64,000 bases of DNA from CALCKW01 sp033852095 (lineage in GTDB: Bacteria > Pseudomonadota > Gammaproteobacteria > CALCKW01): assembly GCA_033852095.1 (NCBI GenBank), contig JAWSVD010000110.1:1-64000 (forward strand), read 5' to 3'. This document shows positions 16,358 to 25,010 of the stretch, piece by piece. A program made the translations under genes and the position numbers. The notes beneath the pieces are model-generated. The model did no database searches. It saw only the letters and a program-made list of their open reading frames with translations, and had not been told where the DNA came from. Within the stretch, counting starts at the first letter, position 1; each line of letters opens with the position of its first letter.

Positions 16358-18655
16358 TTATTTGGCTTTGGGGCTGAGCAGTTGCTGCAAATTGTCCCAG
16401 GTATTGCAGCTGTCCGCACCGAGCTCCGAGGGCTCACCAATCACTTCGCCAACCAGCTTCAGTGCGCGCTTGCGATCCGCCGCCTTGCTCAATAGCTTCA
16501 GCAGGCTTTTCTCGGCTTTGACTGGCTCGATTTCACTGAGCACCGTCTGCTCGTAAATCATGCGCGAGCGGGCGAGTTCGTCCAAGCTAACAAAGGCCTT
16601 TTCGCTGCTGATCATTTGGCTGAAGCGCTTGAGCTTGGCCCGTGGCACGCCGCCGCGTGAGCGACTGACCTGAACCACCATGCGAATCACCGCTTCGGCG
16701 AGGCCGCCCTTTTCCATGCGCCCCAGGATCTCTTGAATCTCGGGCAGATGACGTTCGAAATCGTGTTCACGCTCAACGCTGTCCTGCTGCATGCGCTTGC
16801 CCATGGCACGGATCGCTGGCAAACCGTAGACCACGTGAAATGCCAGCTCATAACCCGCGTCGCGTCGCTGCCGTTTAGCGTCCAGAATGTTATGGATGGC
16901 CTGGGCGTTGTTGTGCTCCAGGGCAGTGAAAACATTCTCACTGCCCACGGGCTTGCGCTGTTGCGCGACCAAATCGGCGAAGCCACTCAGGCCGGCCAAC
17001 CACGGGTTTTTGTCAGAGAACAGGTAGCGCTGCAGGCGCAGTGGATGCATCTGTTTCATCATCTCCGCACTCTGCGGCGTCACCATCGCCTGCACCCAGG
17101 GACGCATGTATTTTTCATACATCTCGGTGTTCATTGTGGACATCTGAGAGACGGGGCCAAAGCTGTCATCAGCGTCGTCGGCATCAATATCGACAATCAG
17201 CTCATCCATGCTGCGGTCCACAAAGGTCACCTTGTGGCGCTGTTCGCCCTCGCCATCACGGTCGAGGATTTGCATTTCATACAAGCCCGGTGGCAGCGAC
17301 TCCATGGCATCCAGGGTGGACATGATGGCACTGTGCTCGCGCTGCGCCAACTGAGCCGAGACAAATATACCCAGATGGCCAACGTCCTCGTGCAGCATAT
17401 AGACGATACGCTGGCCCAGGGATTTGATTTCGTGCTCGTCGCGGTAGGTCTCGGGGATCCAGTTCAGTGCCTGCTGTGGCGGCGTGATGTTATCGCCGTG
17501 CGAGGCAAAGACCATGATTGGGGCGGTGATGTGCTTGAGGTCCAGGCTCTTGCCTTCGGTCAATTCAGCCCGACCTGCGGTGAGCAGGTTACCGACAAAC
17601 AAATTCTCCACGATCCAACGCATTTCGTTTTCGTTCATGAAGTAGAAACCACCCCACCAACGCTCAAAAGCGAGGAAGCGATCGGCCTGATCGTCCACAC
17701 CCTTATAGAGGTTATAGTACTTGGACCAGTTGGCGTTGGCGGGGTTGAGTTTTTCGAAGTTAGAGACCAGATTGGCACCGTCAAACTTGCCGTTGCCAAG
17801 ATCCGACATCAACAGCGCAGGCATGGCGCCGCCCATCAAACCACCCATATAACGCATGGGGTTTTTGCCGTTTTTACCCGCCCAATAGGACAGAGGTGCA
17901 CCGTTGAGCACAACCGGGCCTGTGAGCCCGGGCTGAGAGGCCGACAGCAGCATCACTGCCCAACCGCCCTGGCAGTTGCCAACCACCACAGGTTTTTGCG
18001 CATCCGGGTGCTGCCTGGCCACTTCTTGCACAAACATAACCTCGGCGTCGCACACGTCAGCCAAGGTCTGCTCGGGTTCGGGCTCCTGGAAAAAGATCAC
18101 GAAATACACCGGATGGCCGCCGCGCAGCGCCACGCCGACCTGGCTGTCTCCCTTGAAGCCGCCGATGCCCGCACCGTGCCCCGCACGCGGGTCGATGATC
18201 ACATAGGGACGGCTGCTCTCGTCGATCACCACGCCTTCGGGTGGGTGAATGCGGACCAGCGCGTAGTTGACCGGGCGGTCGAAGTCACGGGCGTCCAGCA
18301 CTGTCTCGTAATCGTAGGCGAGCACCGGCGGACAGCCGGCTGCCTGGTGCTCGTTGTAGACATTGCCGCGCTTGCGCAGGGTGTCCCAAAACAGTGCCTG
18401 GCGCTGCGCCGCATCAACGCTGTACTCCATCGCATCACGCGCGACATTCCAGGGGTTGATGAACGCGCTCATCAGTGACTGGGTCTGCTTCGCCCACGCG
18501 CTGCTGGCCTCTCGGCTCGACGCTGAGATTTCCGCAGCGTGGTGCTCGCTGATGGATTTCAAGTCACGTGTGTAACGGCCCGCATCGGCGTTCGCGGCCA
18601 CAAGTTTTTGAGCATTTTCAGACACGGCATCTGCGTGCTTGGCACTGTTGTACAT
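16358..18655 (-). CDS. DUF3141 (PhaC-like alpha/beta hydrolase) protein
   Basis: A 765-residue protein. Residues 1-100 are helical and polar (phasin-like); 110-450 form an alpha/beta-hydrolase related to polyhydroxyalkanoate synthase, with the elbow GNCQGGW in which Cys228 replaces the usual serine, a likely acid in FASHGDNITP (Asp388) and His427 in HEDVGHLGIF. Residues 480-765 are a charged helical C-terminal region without a recognised domain. It belongs to the DUF3141 family, which lies near PHA genes in some proteobacteria; no other PHA gene is in this window. It stands alone, with 287 nt of geneless sequence downstream (16071-16357). Whether it polymerises, transfers or hydrolyses acyl groups cannot be said. 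Confidence 0.85.
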   Translation of the reverse strand: MYNSAKHADAVSENAQKLVAANADAGRYTRDLKSISEHHAAEISASSREASSAWAKQTQSLMSAFINPWNVARDAMEYSVDAAQRQALFWDTLRKRGNVYNEHQAAGCPPVLAYDYETVLDARDFDRPVNYALVRIHPPEGVVIDESSRPYVIIDPRAGHGAGIGGFKGDSQVGVALRGGHPVYFVIFFQEPEPEQTLADVCDAEVMFVQEVARQHPDAQKPVVVGNCQGGWAVMLLSASQPGLTGPVVLNGAPLSYWAGKNGKNPMRYMGGLMGGAMPALLMSDLGNGKFDGANLVSNFEKLNPANANWSKYYNLYKGVDDQADRFLAFERWWGGFYFMNENEMRWIVENLFVGNLLTAGRAELTEGKSLDLKHITAPIMVFASHGDNITPPQQALNWIPETYRDEHEIKSLGQRIVYMLHEDVGHLGIFVSAQLAQREHSAIMSTLDAMESLPPGLYEMQILDRDGEGEQRHKVTFVDRSMDELIVDIDADDADDSFGPVSQMSTMNTEMYEKYMRPWVQAMVTPQSAEMMKQMHPLRLQRYLFSDKNPWLAGLSGFADLVAQQRKPVGSENVFTALEHNNAQAIHNILDAKRQRRDAGYELAFHVVYGLPAIRAMGKRMQQDSVEREHDFERHLPEIQEILGRMEKGGLAEAVIRMVVQVSRSRGGVPRAKLKRFSQMISSEKAFVSLDELARSRMIYEQTVLSEIEPVKAEKSLLKLLSKAADRKRALKLVGEVIGEPSELGADSCNTWDNLQQLLSPKAK

Positions 18656-19328
18656 TATTCTTTCAACCCTTCATTGACGGAGGTGCGGTAGGGACGATTC
18701 GCGCCTGACCACAAGCTAGCCCCGTTTGCGATGACGCTTATTTTCTATAGCTGTCTAGCGGCCGACAGAGAACTAACTTTGCTGCGCTGCAACATACGCT
18801 AAACCATATGATGTTTTTGCCCACAATGCCAGTCTGGAAGTGCTTTTTTACGAGATATTTTGCATATGCTCACAATACAGTGGCCAGACACGCGCCAATT
18901 CGGCATTTTATATCCAAACAAGAAGCATATTGGTGTCTGTCTGCCAGCGGGCACATCCCGACGAAACCGCCCTGCTTGTTGCGATGCAATAGACCGGCTT
19001 AGCTGAGCGGTACTACAAACAATTGCCCCCTGGATCCACTCAACCACAGCGCAGCAATTAAGCCTGAGCGCGAACAGGCTCGCAGCTGGATGACGCACCC
19101 AGAAGCAGCTCAATCACCGCTAAGAGCTTGTTGAGGCACGAAGAAGCTGGGCAAGGATCAGGCCCATCACGAGGAAGAGAGTGTTTTGAGCGGCGCGCGT
19201 AGCTGAGGATTTTTGTGGCGATTGAGTCGAATAACTGCCTAGACGGCCCTCGTCTTTAACGAAATCTACGCGGAAATACGGTCAAGAATAGACTCCCGCA
19301 GTAGGGTTTCTAGTTCTCGCCCAGCCTC
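18656..19328. other. Long gene-poor intergenic region
   Basis: About 670 nt separates the DUF3141 gene from the MoaD-like gene, both on the minus strand. The part next to 18655 must carry the DUF3141 promoter. Short open frames exist but have no family likeness or ribosome-binding site. The 19110-19250 stretch is open on the minus strand for about 45 codons ending in a TAG and resembles the debris of a longer element, but I cannot identify it. Confidence 0.4.
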
Positions 19329-19574
19329 TTAGCCCGCTGCCAACGGCGCCATAATGATCACCGAATCCCCCTCGGCCAGTGCATGCGGCAGGGGATCGGC
19401 GATCAACTGCTCATTGATGGACACCACGTAGAGCTCATTGGCCGGTATCGCCAACAGCGCGACTAGATCAGCAAAGGACGCGCCCGGGGCCAGCTCGAGC
19501 GCACATCTGGCCCGCACCGACCCCGCAGGCAAGTAGTCGCTCATGATGCCGGTGGTGCGCAGCGCTATTTTCAC
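19329..19574 (-). CDS. MoaD/ThiS-like sulfur-carrier-fold protein
   Basis: An 81-residue ubiquitin-like protein placed directly after the aldehyde ferredoxin oxidoreductase gene, whose stop overlaps its GTG start (GTGA). The pattern VVSINEQLIADPLPHALAEGDSVIIMAPLAAG follows MoaD/ThiS, where the chain ends with a GlyGly that is thiocarboxylated to carry sulfur for molybdopterin synthesis. Here the last residues are Ala-Ala-Gly, so the usual diglycine is missing one glycine. MoaD-like genes next to AOR are thought to serve assembly of the tungsten or molybdenum bis-pterin cofactor; that role is inferred from context. Confidence 0.8.
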   Translation of the reverse strand: MKIALRTTGIMSDYLPAGSVRARCALELAPGASFADLVALLAIPANELYVVSINEQLIADPLPHALAEGDSVIIMAPLAAG

Positions 19575-21397
19575 GTGCTCAGCGCCAGACGCTCGAGCGT
19601 TTGCTGGGTTGGCACGCCTTGCGGTGACCAGCCCCGCAGTGCGTAATATTCTTTCAGCATGAGCTCCAGCTCGCAGACTCGCCCCTTGGCCGTGCCACTG
19701 GGTGCAGGCGTTTCCAGCAGCCGTTTAGGCAGGCTGTCGTCGGCGGCTGTGAGCCCCGCCCGGAGGTTGAACTGGCGCTCCAGATTCCAAATCCGCTCAC
19801 CCGTCTCGCGCATGCGCTCTGCAGACCAGTCCCCTTCGCACGCGGCATCGAGCTGCGCCGCGTAGTCGCTCATGCCCCAGGCCCCCGCGGTAAAGATACA
19901 CAGGCCCGTGGAGTCGATGGCGGCGATCTCGTCCTGCGACTCCTTGCAGGGCTTCGCCTTGCCCCTGCCGCTCTGGTCTTTCATGTCCTCGCTGAAGACA
20001 TCGTGCTTGAGGTGACAGGCGCCGCGGTTGGAGGTGGCGTAGCCCAGCCCCATGCCCTGCAGTGCGCGGGAGTCGTATCCCGCGAACTCCTGCCCCTTGA
20101 CTCCCATGAACAGCTCCGGGTGGCCATACTTTTCGCAGAGCAATTTACTGCCCAGACCCAGATCGACACCAAAGCCCTGTTGTGCGCCCGTGAGCTCCGC
20201 CATTTTCACCAAGGCTTCCGCGCTGCCAAATCGCAGTTCAATGCCGCCGGTGTCTTCGTGTGTGATCGCGCCGAGTTCGAACATTTCCATCGCCGCCGCA
20301 ACCGTCACCCCGAAGGAGATGGGGTCAATGCTGTGCTCGTTGGTGAGGAAACCCACATACGTACAGGCATCGATGTCATCCACCCCCACGACGGGGCCCA
20401 GCGCATAAGCCGTCTCGTATTCCAGCCCTCCGGAGGCGTGCCAGTATTGTGGTTTATCCGCAACTGAAAAGTGCTTGGGGTCAATGTGCGCTACACGCCC
20501 ACAGCCAATAGAGCAGGCAAAACAGGCTTTGTTGGTGATCAGGTTTGTATGCCCGTTTTCATTGGGGCTCGCCATCGCCGCCGGGTTGATGTTTTCTGAT
20601 CCGGCGAATTGCACTTCTTGAAAATTCTTGGTCGGCAAACCGCCAAAAGCGTGCATGGTATCGATCATGGCGTTGGTGCCGTGTTTGGTCATGCCCTGCC
20701 GACCGCGGTCATCGGCAAGTTTTTGCATGGTGTCTTTGACCACCGCCATGAAACGCTTGGGATCATCAGCTTTGACCCCCACAGTCCCGCGCACCACAAT
20801 GGCCTTTAGCAGTTTAGAGCCCATCACCGCACCGACACCCGAGCGCCCTGCCGCACGGTGTAGATCATTGACAATACAAGCGTAACGCACCCCCTGCTCT
20901 CCGGGCACACCCACCGAGGCCACCTTGGCCTGCGGGTCACCCATGCGCTCTTTCAGCGCCTCCTCTGTGTGCCACACGGTCGAACCCCAGAGATCATCAG
21001 CGGGCTCTAGGCTGATGCTGTCATCGACAATGCTCAGATACACGGGGCTCGCTGATCGGCCTTCGATGATCAGCAAGTCATAACCGGCGTTTTTCAGCTC
21101 TGCACCGAACTTGCCGCCCGAATTTGAGCAGGCGATCGCGCCGGTGAGCGGCCCTTTGCAGAGCACGCTGTAACGGCCGCTGGTGGAGCTCATGGTGCCG
21201 GTCAGCGGTCCGGTGGCGAATATCAGCACGTTTTCGGGACTCAGCGCATCGCAGCGCGGATCCAGCAATTCACTCAGGTATTTAGTGCCCAGACCGCGGC
21301 TGCCCATATAGGCCTGCGCCCATTGCATGTTGAGCGGCTCATGGCGGATCTCACCGCGTGTCAGATCAATGCGTAAAATTTTGCGTTGCCAAGCCAT
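19571..21397 (-). CDS. aor: Aldehyde ferredoxin oxidoreductase (W/Mo-bis-pterin enzyme)
   Basis: A 608-residue AOR-family enzyme, full length. The N-terminal domain begins RKILRIDLTRGEIRHE and has the pterin-contacting ATGPLTGT and NSGGKFGAELKNAGYD segments. The [4Fe-4S] ligands are Cys292, Cys295, Cys299 (CxxCxxxC) and Cys500 (STGLCIF), matching the family spacing. Such enzymes oxidise aldehydes to carboxylic acids, or run in reverse, with ferredoxin as partner. ATG 21397 follows a strong AAAGGGAG. The partner ferredoxin lies 12 nt upstream and a MoaD-like gene overlaps its end. In bacterial W-AORs of the Aromatoleum type an additional FAD subunit couples to NAD; none is present here. Substrate not determinable. 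Confidence 0.93.
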   Translation of the reverse strand: MAWQRKILRIDLTRGEIRHEPLNMQWAQAYMGSRGLGTKYLSELLDPRCDALSPENVLIFATGPLTGTMSSTSGRYSVLCKGPLTGAIACSNSGGKFGAELKNAGYDLLIIEGRSASPVYLSIVDDSISLEPADDLWGSTVWHTEEALKERMGDPQAKVASVGVPGEQGVRYACIVNDLHRAAGRSGVGAVMGSKLLKAIVVRGTVGVKADDPKRFMAVVKDTMQKLADDRGRQGMTKHGTNAMIDTMHAFGGLPTKNFQEVQFAGSENINPAAMASPNENGHTNLITNKACFACSIGCGRVAHIDPKHFSVADKPQYWHASGGLEYETAYALGPVVGVDDIDACTYVGFLTNEHSIDPISFGVTVAAAMEMFELGAITHEDTGGIELRFGSAEALVKMAELTGAQQGFGVDLGLGSKLLCEKYGHPELFMGVKGQEFAGYDSRALQGMGLGYATSNRGACHLKHDVFSEDMKDQSGRGKAKPCKESQDEIAAIDSTGLCIFTAGAWGMSDYAAQLDAACEGDWSAERMRETGERIWNLERQFNLRAGLTAADDSLPKRLLETPAPSGTAKGRVCELELMLKEYYALRGWSPQGVPTQQTLERLALST

Positions 21398-21409
21398 GGT
21401 GATCTCCCT

Positions 21410-21814
21410 TTAGGCGTAAATAATCGCGTCGGTAGGACAGGCACTCGCACAGGCCGGCGAGCCGCTGCAGAGGTCGCACTTGACGACTTTACCCGTAGCC
21501 GCGCGAAAATTGATGGTGCCGTAGGGACAGGCAATGGTGCACACCTTGCAGCCCACACAGAGGCTGTCATCCACCACCTTGGCCCCCGTGCCGTGGTCGA
21601 TACGAATCGCGTTGGTGGGGCAAGCCTCGAGACACCAAGCCTCTTCACACTGCGTGCAGGTGTAGGGGACGCTGCGACGCCCGTGCTCGAACTCGAAGAC
21701 CTTGATGCGCGACAAGGCGGGATTGAACACCCCCTCGTGCTGGTTGGAACAGGCGAGTTCACACTGCAAGCAACTGGTGCACTTGTCCGGGTCTATCTGC
21801 AGGCCCTTGGCCAT
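21410..21814 (-). CDS. Four-cluster [4Fe-4S] ferredoxin, AOR electron-transfer subunit
   Basis: 134 residues with sixteen clustered cysteines: CTSCLQCELAC, CTQCEEAWCLEAC, CVGCKVCTIAC and CDLCSGSPACASAC, the DmsB/HycB-type arrangement that ligates four [4Fe-4S] clusters. It is the small electron-transfer subunit for the AOR that follows 12 nt later, equivalent in place and type to AorA of bacterial tungsten AORs. ATG 21814 is chosen because AAGGAG lies 6 nt before it and the MAKGLQIDPDKC start is family-like; an upstream in-frame start would add 24 residues without support. Cytoplasmic; no twin-arginine signal. Confidence 0.9.
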   Translation of the reverse strand: MAKGLQIDPDKCTSCLQCELACSNQHEGVFNPALSRIKVFEFEHGRRSVPYTCTQCEEAWCLEACPTNAIRIDHGTGAKVVDDSLCVGCKVCTIACPYGTINFRAATGKVVKCDLCSGSPACASACPTDAIIYA

Positions 21815-22052
21815 GAGTAGCTCCTTGGTATTGATCGATTCGCGCCCTAACGCACCATCCAGGCCTCCGCCCGATCGGCCCGTCAACGCTTGGTTTTTGC
21901 CGTACAGACAACGTTAGCTGAAATATTGTGCTCTGTCGCGCAACAAGGCGACACGGCTGCGTCACTGCAACACGGCCTGGCCCGCGGGAGAGCCTGAGTC
22001 ACGGTGGAAACGCTGCTAAACACCCATTAGTTTAATGATGGCCAAGCTAATG

Positions 22053-22209
22053 ACAGCCAAGGCTTATCGCTTTCGTACAGCGCGACGAAGACAGGGTGAT
22101 TCATGGCGGCGATGGCCTCAAGCCTGGGGCTACAGCGAAGCGCGTTGAGCTGCCCGACGCGGCGCGTGAGATCAATTACCTGAAACTCGAAATCAATTCA
22201 CACAAATAA
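22053..22209 (+). pseudogene. Possible remnant of a coding sequence
   Basis: Within the 538-nt gap between the ferredoxin start and the acyltransferase, the plus strand is open from about 22053 to a TAA at 22207-22209 and reads RLIAFVQRDEDRVIHGG then DGLKPGATAKRVELPD. This is protein-like and recalls the C-terminus of a periplasmic adaptor, but it has no start or ribosome-binding site. It may be chance. The rest of the gap (21815-22052 and 22210-22352) shows no gene. Confidence 0.2.
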
Positions 22210-22352
22210 CCAAATGGAAAGCCCAAAACAAGACTGATTGTTAATCTTTGGTTACAGCTTTAGAGCATTCTATCAAGATTGCTATGAAACTGGAGATATA
22301 TGCAATTGAAGCTGATGTACACTTTTTCGCCTCGCTCAGGGGATCAATTACA

Positions 22353-23399
22353 ATGCAACGCGGCAGGCTACAAGAACTGGACTCTATCAGAGGCCTGGCG
22401 GCAATTTCGGTCGTTTTATACCACTATTTTTATCGCTACAATGAAATTTACGGCCATCAACAGATAGACACAGACTGGATAGCCTTTGGCCACTACGGCG
22501 TACAGCTATTTTTTATCGTCAGTGGTTTTGTTATTTATTGGACTTTAGAAAGAACGGAAAAACCCGCCGATTTTCTGATATCACGTTTTTCTAGGCTCTA
22601 CCCCGTGTTCTGGGTATCGGCGGCGCTGACGTTTATTTTGGTTTCCCTCTTTGGTCTCCCTGGCCGAGAGATTCAATTTGTTGATGCGCTAAAGAACGCA
22701 CTGATGTTTCACGAGCGCTTACACGTGCCGCATGTGGATGGTGTGTATTGGACGCTGACCGTGGAACTGACTTTTTACTGTTTTATCTTCGCGCTTTATA
22801 TCACCTCAAATCTAAGACATGTAACGAAATTTTTTCTGGTTGCAAGCATTCTCTCAACACTCAGTTCCCTGGGTGTGGTCACCATCAATCAACCTTATTT
22901 TGATATTCTTATATTTGAACATATCCCCTTCTTTCTGGCCGGCATCTGCCTTTTTAAGATAACGAGGAAAGACAAGGTTCATGAAAACTACGCTATTATT
23001 GCAGCTGCAATCGTTTCAACTCTGATAACACATTCATTCAATGCCTCGGTGTTTTTTGCACTCTCTGTTGTCTTTTTCATTTTGTCAGTGAACGGTCGCC
23101 TGCCCTTTATGAAATCAAGGCCACTTGTATTCATTGGCAGCATTTCTTATGCGCTGTACCTGTGTCACCAAAACATCGGCTATATGATTATCAATCACGC
23201 CTACGCGCACGGTCTAAGCCCCCTGAGCGGCATTGTCTTTTCAGTCATTTTGTCTGTGTTACTGGCTATCGCATTGACCTATTGCATCGAGCGCCCAGCG
23301 CTACGCGCCATCAAAAAATCAATCACCCCAATCAAAATTCGGCAACGCGCTGGCAGGCTGTTACCTGCGGTCCTGCGCGCCTACCGACAACAAAACTAG
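22353..23399 (+). CDS. Acyltransferase 3 family membrane protein (OafA/NodX-like)
   Basis: A 348-residue integral membrane protein with about ten hydrophobic segments. The family signature RLQELDSIRGLAAISVVLYHYF at the N-terminus supplies the catalytic-region His of the YHY motif; HYGVQLFFIVSGFVIYWTLE and SRFSRLYPVFW, the R/K-X10-H and membrane-arginine regions, follow. Such enzymes O-acetylate or succinylate surface sugars. ATG 22353 is preferred because AGGGGA lies about 12 nt upstream and the signature begins at once. It is clearly more AT-rich than its neighbours, suggesting transfer. It lies next to the polysaccharide locus and may decorate its product. The lipoprotein gene follows after 9 nt. 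Confidence 0.87.
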   Translation: MQRGRLQELDSIRGLAAISVVLYHYFYRYNEIYGHQQIDTDWIAFGHYGVQLFFIVSGFVIYWTLERTEKPADFLISRFSRLYPVFWVSAALTFILVSLFGLPGREIQFVDALKNALMFHERLHVPHVDGVYWTLTVELTFYCFIFALYITSNLRHVTKFFLVASILSTLSSLGVVTINQPYFDILIFEHIPFFLAGICLFKITRKDKVHENYAIIAAAIVSTLITHSFNASVFFALSVVFFILSVNGRLPFMKSRPLVFIGSISYALYLCHQNIGYMIINHAYAHGLSPLSGIVFSVILSVLLAIALTYCIERPALRAIKKSITPIKIRQRAGRLLPAVLRAYRQQN

Positions 23400-23408
23400 A
23401 GCCACACC

Positions 23409-24803
23409 ATGAACCCTCGTTCGATCTATGCCCTCTTCGGCGCCACAATCCTCACCTTAGCGACAAGCAGTTGTGCCGATGACGGCAAAGGCGCGGCCAC
23501 TGAATCCCCCCCCAATACAGGCGGCCTCACTGCAAACACTGGAAATCTGTGCGAAGGCTTGATCACGCACCGGCAGGCGCTTCCCATCGAAATTTTGCCA
23601 AAACCGCAGCCTTTGAAGAGTTATATAGACCCCGCCTTTGGCACCTCAGTAACGAGAATCAGCGACACGGAAACAGGCCAGGTAGTCAAACCACAATACA
23701 ACACCATCCAAGCCTGGAATGCAGATGAGAGCCGCATATTGCTGTATCACACGGGTGGCAGCGACAGTGACCGAGGCCATCATATATACGACGGTTTCAG
23801 CTATGAGCACATCGAAAAAATCGACATCGTAGCGAACGATCTGGAACAAGTGTATTGGCACCACAGCGACCCCGACACCCTCATCTACACCAGTGTGAAT
23901 TACCAGTATTACGGCGAACTGGTCCGCTACAACATTAAAACCAAGTCAAAAGAGCGCATCGCGGATTTTCGCTCAATCTGCGGGGAAGATGGAATCCCCA
24001 CGTCGGGAAATGGCGTCATGATGCCGCCCCTTGATGATGATCTGTACGGCTTTAGATGCAACACAGGAACCGACAGTACGACGGGTTTCAGTTATAAAAT
24101 CAGCACCGGTGAAATGCAAACACTTGCGCTGGGCGAAGGCACTGAATACGACCCGTGGACAGCTCCCATGCCAAGCGCGAGCGGGCAGTACTTTTTTGTC
24201 ACCGACAAGGTTCTTGAAAAAGACCTCAACACCGTTCGCTTCAGCCTGGATCTCAGCGAGTTTCACAGCCATTCCAGTTTGGGCAAGCGCGCCAATGGCA
24301 ACGATGCACTGTTCGCCACGGCATTCGATCCATCTCCAAGTGGCTGTGATGGCGGCCCTGACAAAGGGGTCGGATCCCTGGTGGTGCATGATTTTGAAGA
24401 CAAGACCTGCAACGTCATCATTGGCGAGTCTTATGGTTATGGCTACCCGGGCAGCGGCACCCATGTTTCAGCAGTGGGTTTTGATGCGCCCGGTTGGGCG
24501 CTGATGTCGACCATCGGCTACGGCCAATTTGAATATCTCTCAAACGACGAGCCTGCCCCCCTGCTGTTCTCCGAGATATATCTGGTCAACACAGAGGATG
24601 CCAGCCACACCGCTTGCCGTGTCGCGCACCACAGATCCTTTGGAAAAGCAGCGGAAGACAGCCAATACGCTGCGTACTTCGGCGAGCCGCACGCGACACT
24701 CAGCCCGAGCGGAACACGTTTGCTCTACGGCTCAGATTGGTACGACTCAGGTTCAGTTGATAGTTATGTGGTGGAGTTGCCTGCCTTCAAAACACAAAAG
24801 TAA
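23409..24803 (+). CDS. Predicted lipoprotein with beta-propeller-like repeats
   Basis: 464 residues with a lipoprotein signal (LTLATSSC, lipid-modified Cys22) and then Asp23, an inner-membrane-retention-like residue. The body contains repeated blade-like segments with a WD40/TolB flavour: FGTSVTRISDT, QAWNADESRILLYH, PMPSASGQYFFVT, ATLSPSGTRLLYGSDW. No catalytic motif is recognised. It begins 9 nt after the acyltransferase gene and is probably co-transcribed, which suggests a periplasmic role linked to polysaccharide binding or modification. Family name unknown to me. Signal and repeats are seen; the role is inferred. Confidence 0.65.
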   Translation: MNPRSIYALFGATILTLATSSCADDGKGAATESPPNTGGLTANTGNLCEGLITHRQALPIEILPKPQPLKSYIDPAFGTSVTRISDTETGQVVKPQYNTIQAWNADESRILLYHTGGSDSDRGHHIYDGFSYEHIEKIDIVANDLEQVYWHHSDPDTLIYTSVNYQYYGELVRYNIKTKSKERIADFRSICGEDGIPTSGNGVMMPPLDDDLYGFRCNTGTDSTTGFSYKISTGEMQTLALGEGTEYDPWTAPMPSASGQYFFVTDKVLEKDLNTVRFSLDLSEFHSHSSLGKRANGNDALFATAFDPSPSGCDGGPDKGVGSLVVHDFEDKTCNVIIGESYGYGYPGSGTHVSAVGFDAPGWALMSTIGYGQFEYLSNDEPAPLLFSEIYLVNTEDASHTACRVAHHRSFGKAAEDSQYAAYFGEPHATLSPSGTRLLYGSDWYDSGSVDSYVVELPAFKTQK

Positions 24804-24954
24804 ACACGCTTGTCTGAGACGGCCGCTCGTTTCAGATGGTTTGGCTGGGTTCTACCGTGACAACTGAACCAATGTCGCGGAGAATCTCAATCACCTCGCG
24901 TTTATTGAAAATAAGCTGCCTGACAAATCAGAATGCCAGGCACGGGCCCAAACA

Positions 24955-24981
24955 CTGAGCGTCATCGCATTCGACGCTCAG
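24955..24981. terminator. Hairpin between convergent genes
   Basis: A perfect 9-bp stem CTGAGCGTC (24955-24963) / GACGCTCAG (24973-24981) with a 9-nt loop lies between the lipoprotein gene and the convergent PLP enzyme. No T-run follows on either strand, so it may be a factor-dependent terminator or mRNA 3' hairpin. Confidence 0.4.
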
Positions 24982-25010
24982 CTTGAGCTCGGCACGCTCC
25001 CTGAGTGGAT

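Noticed and set aside
16733..18478. A 581-codon open frame on the plus strand opposite the DUF3141 gene
   Set aside because: It is exactly antisense to a well-supported gene, is rich in His/Gln/Val as expected from a shadow frame of GC-rich coding DNA, and has no family likeness or ribosome-binding site.
18799..19113. Minus-strand open frame of 104 codons in the gap after the DUF3141 gene
   Set aside because: No ribosome-binding site, no domain resemblance, and cysteine-rich random-looking composition.
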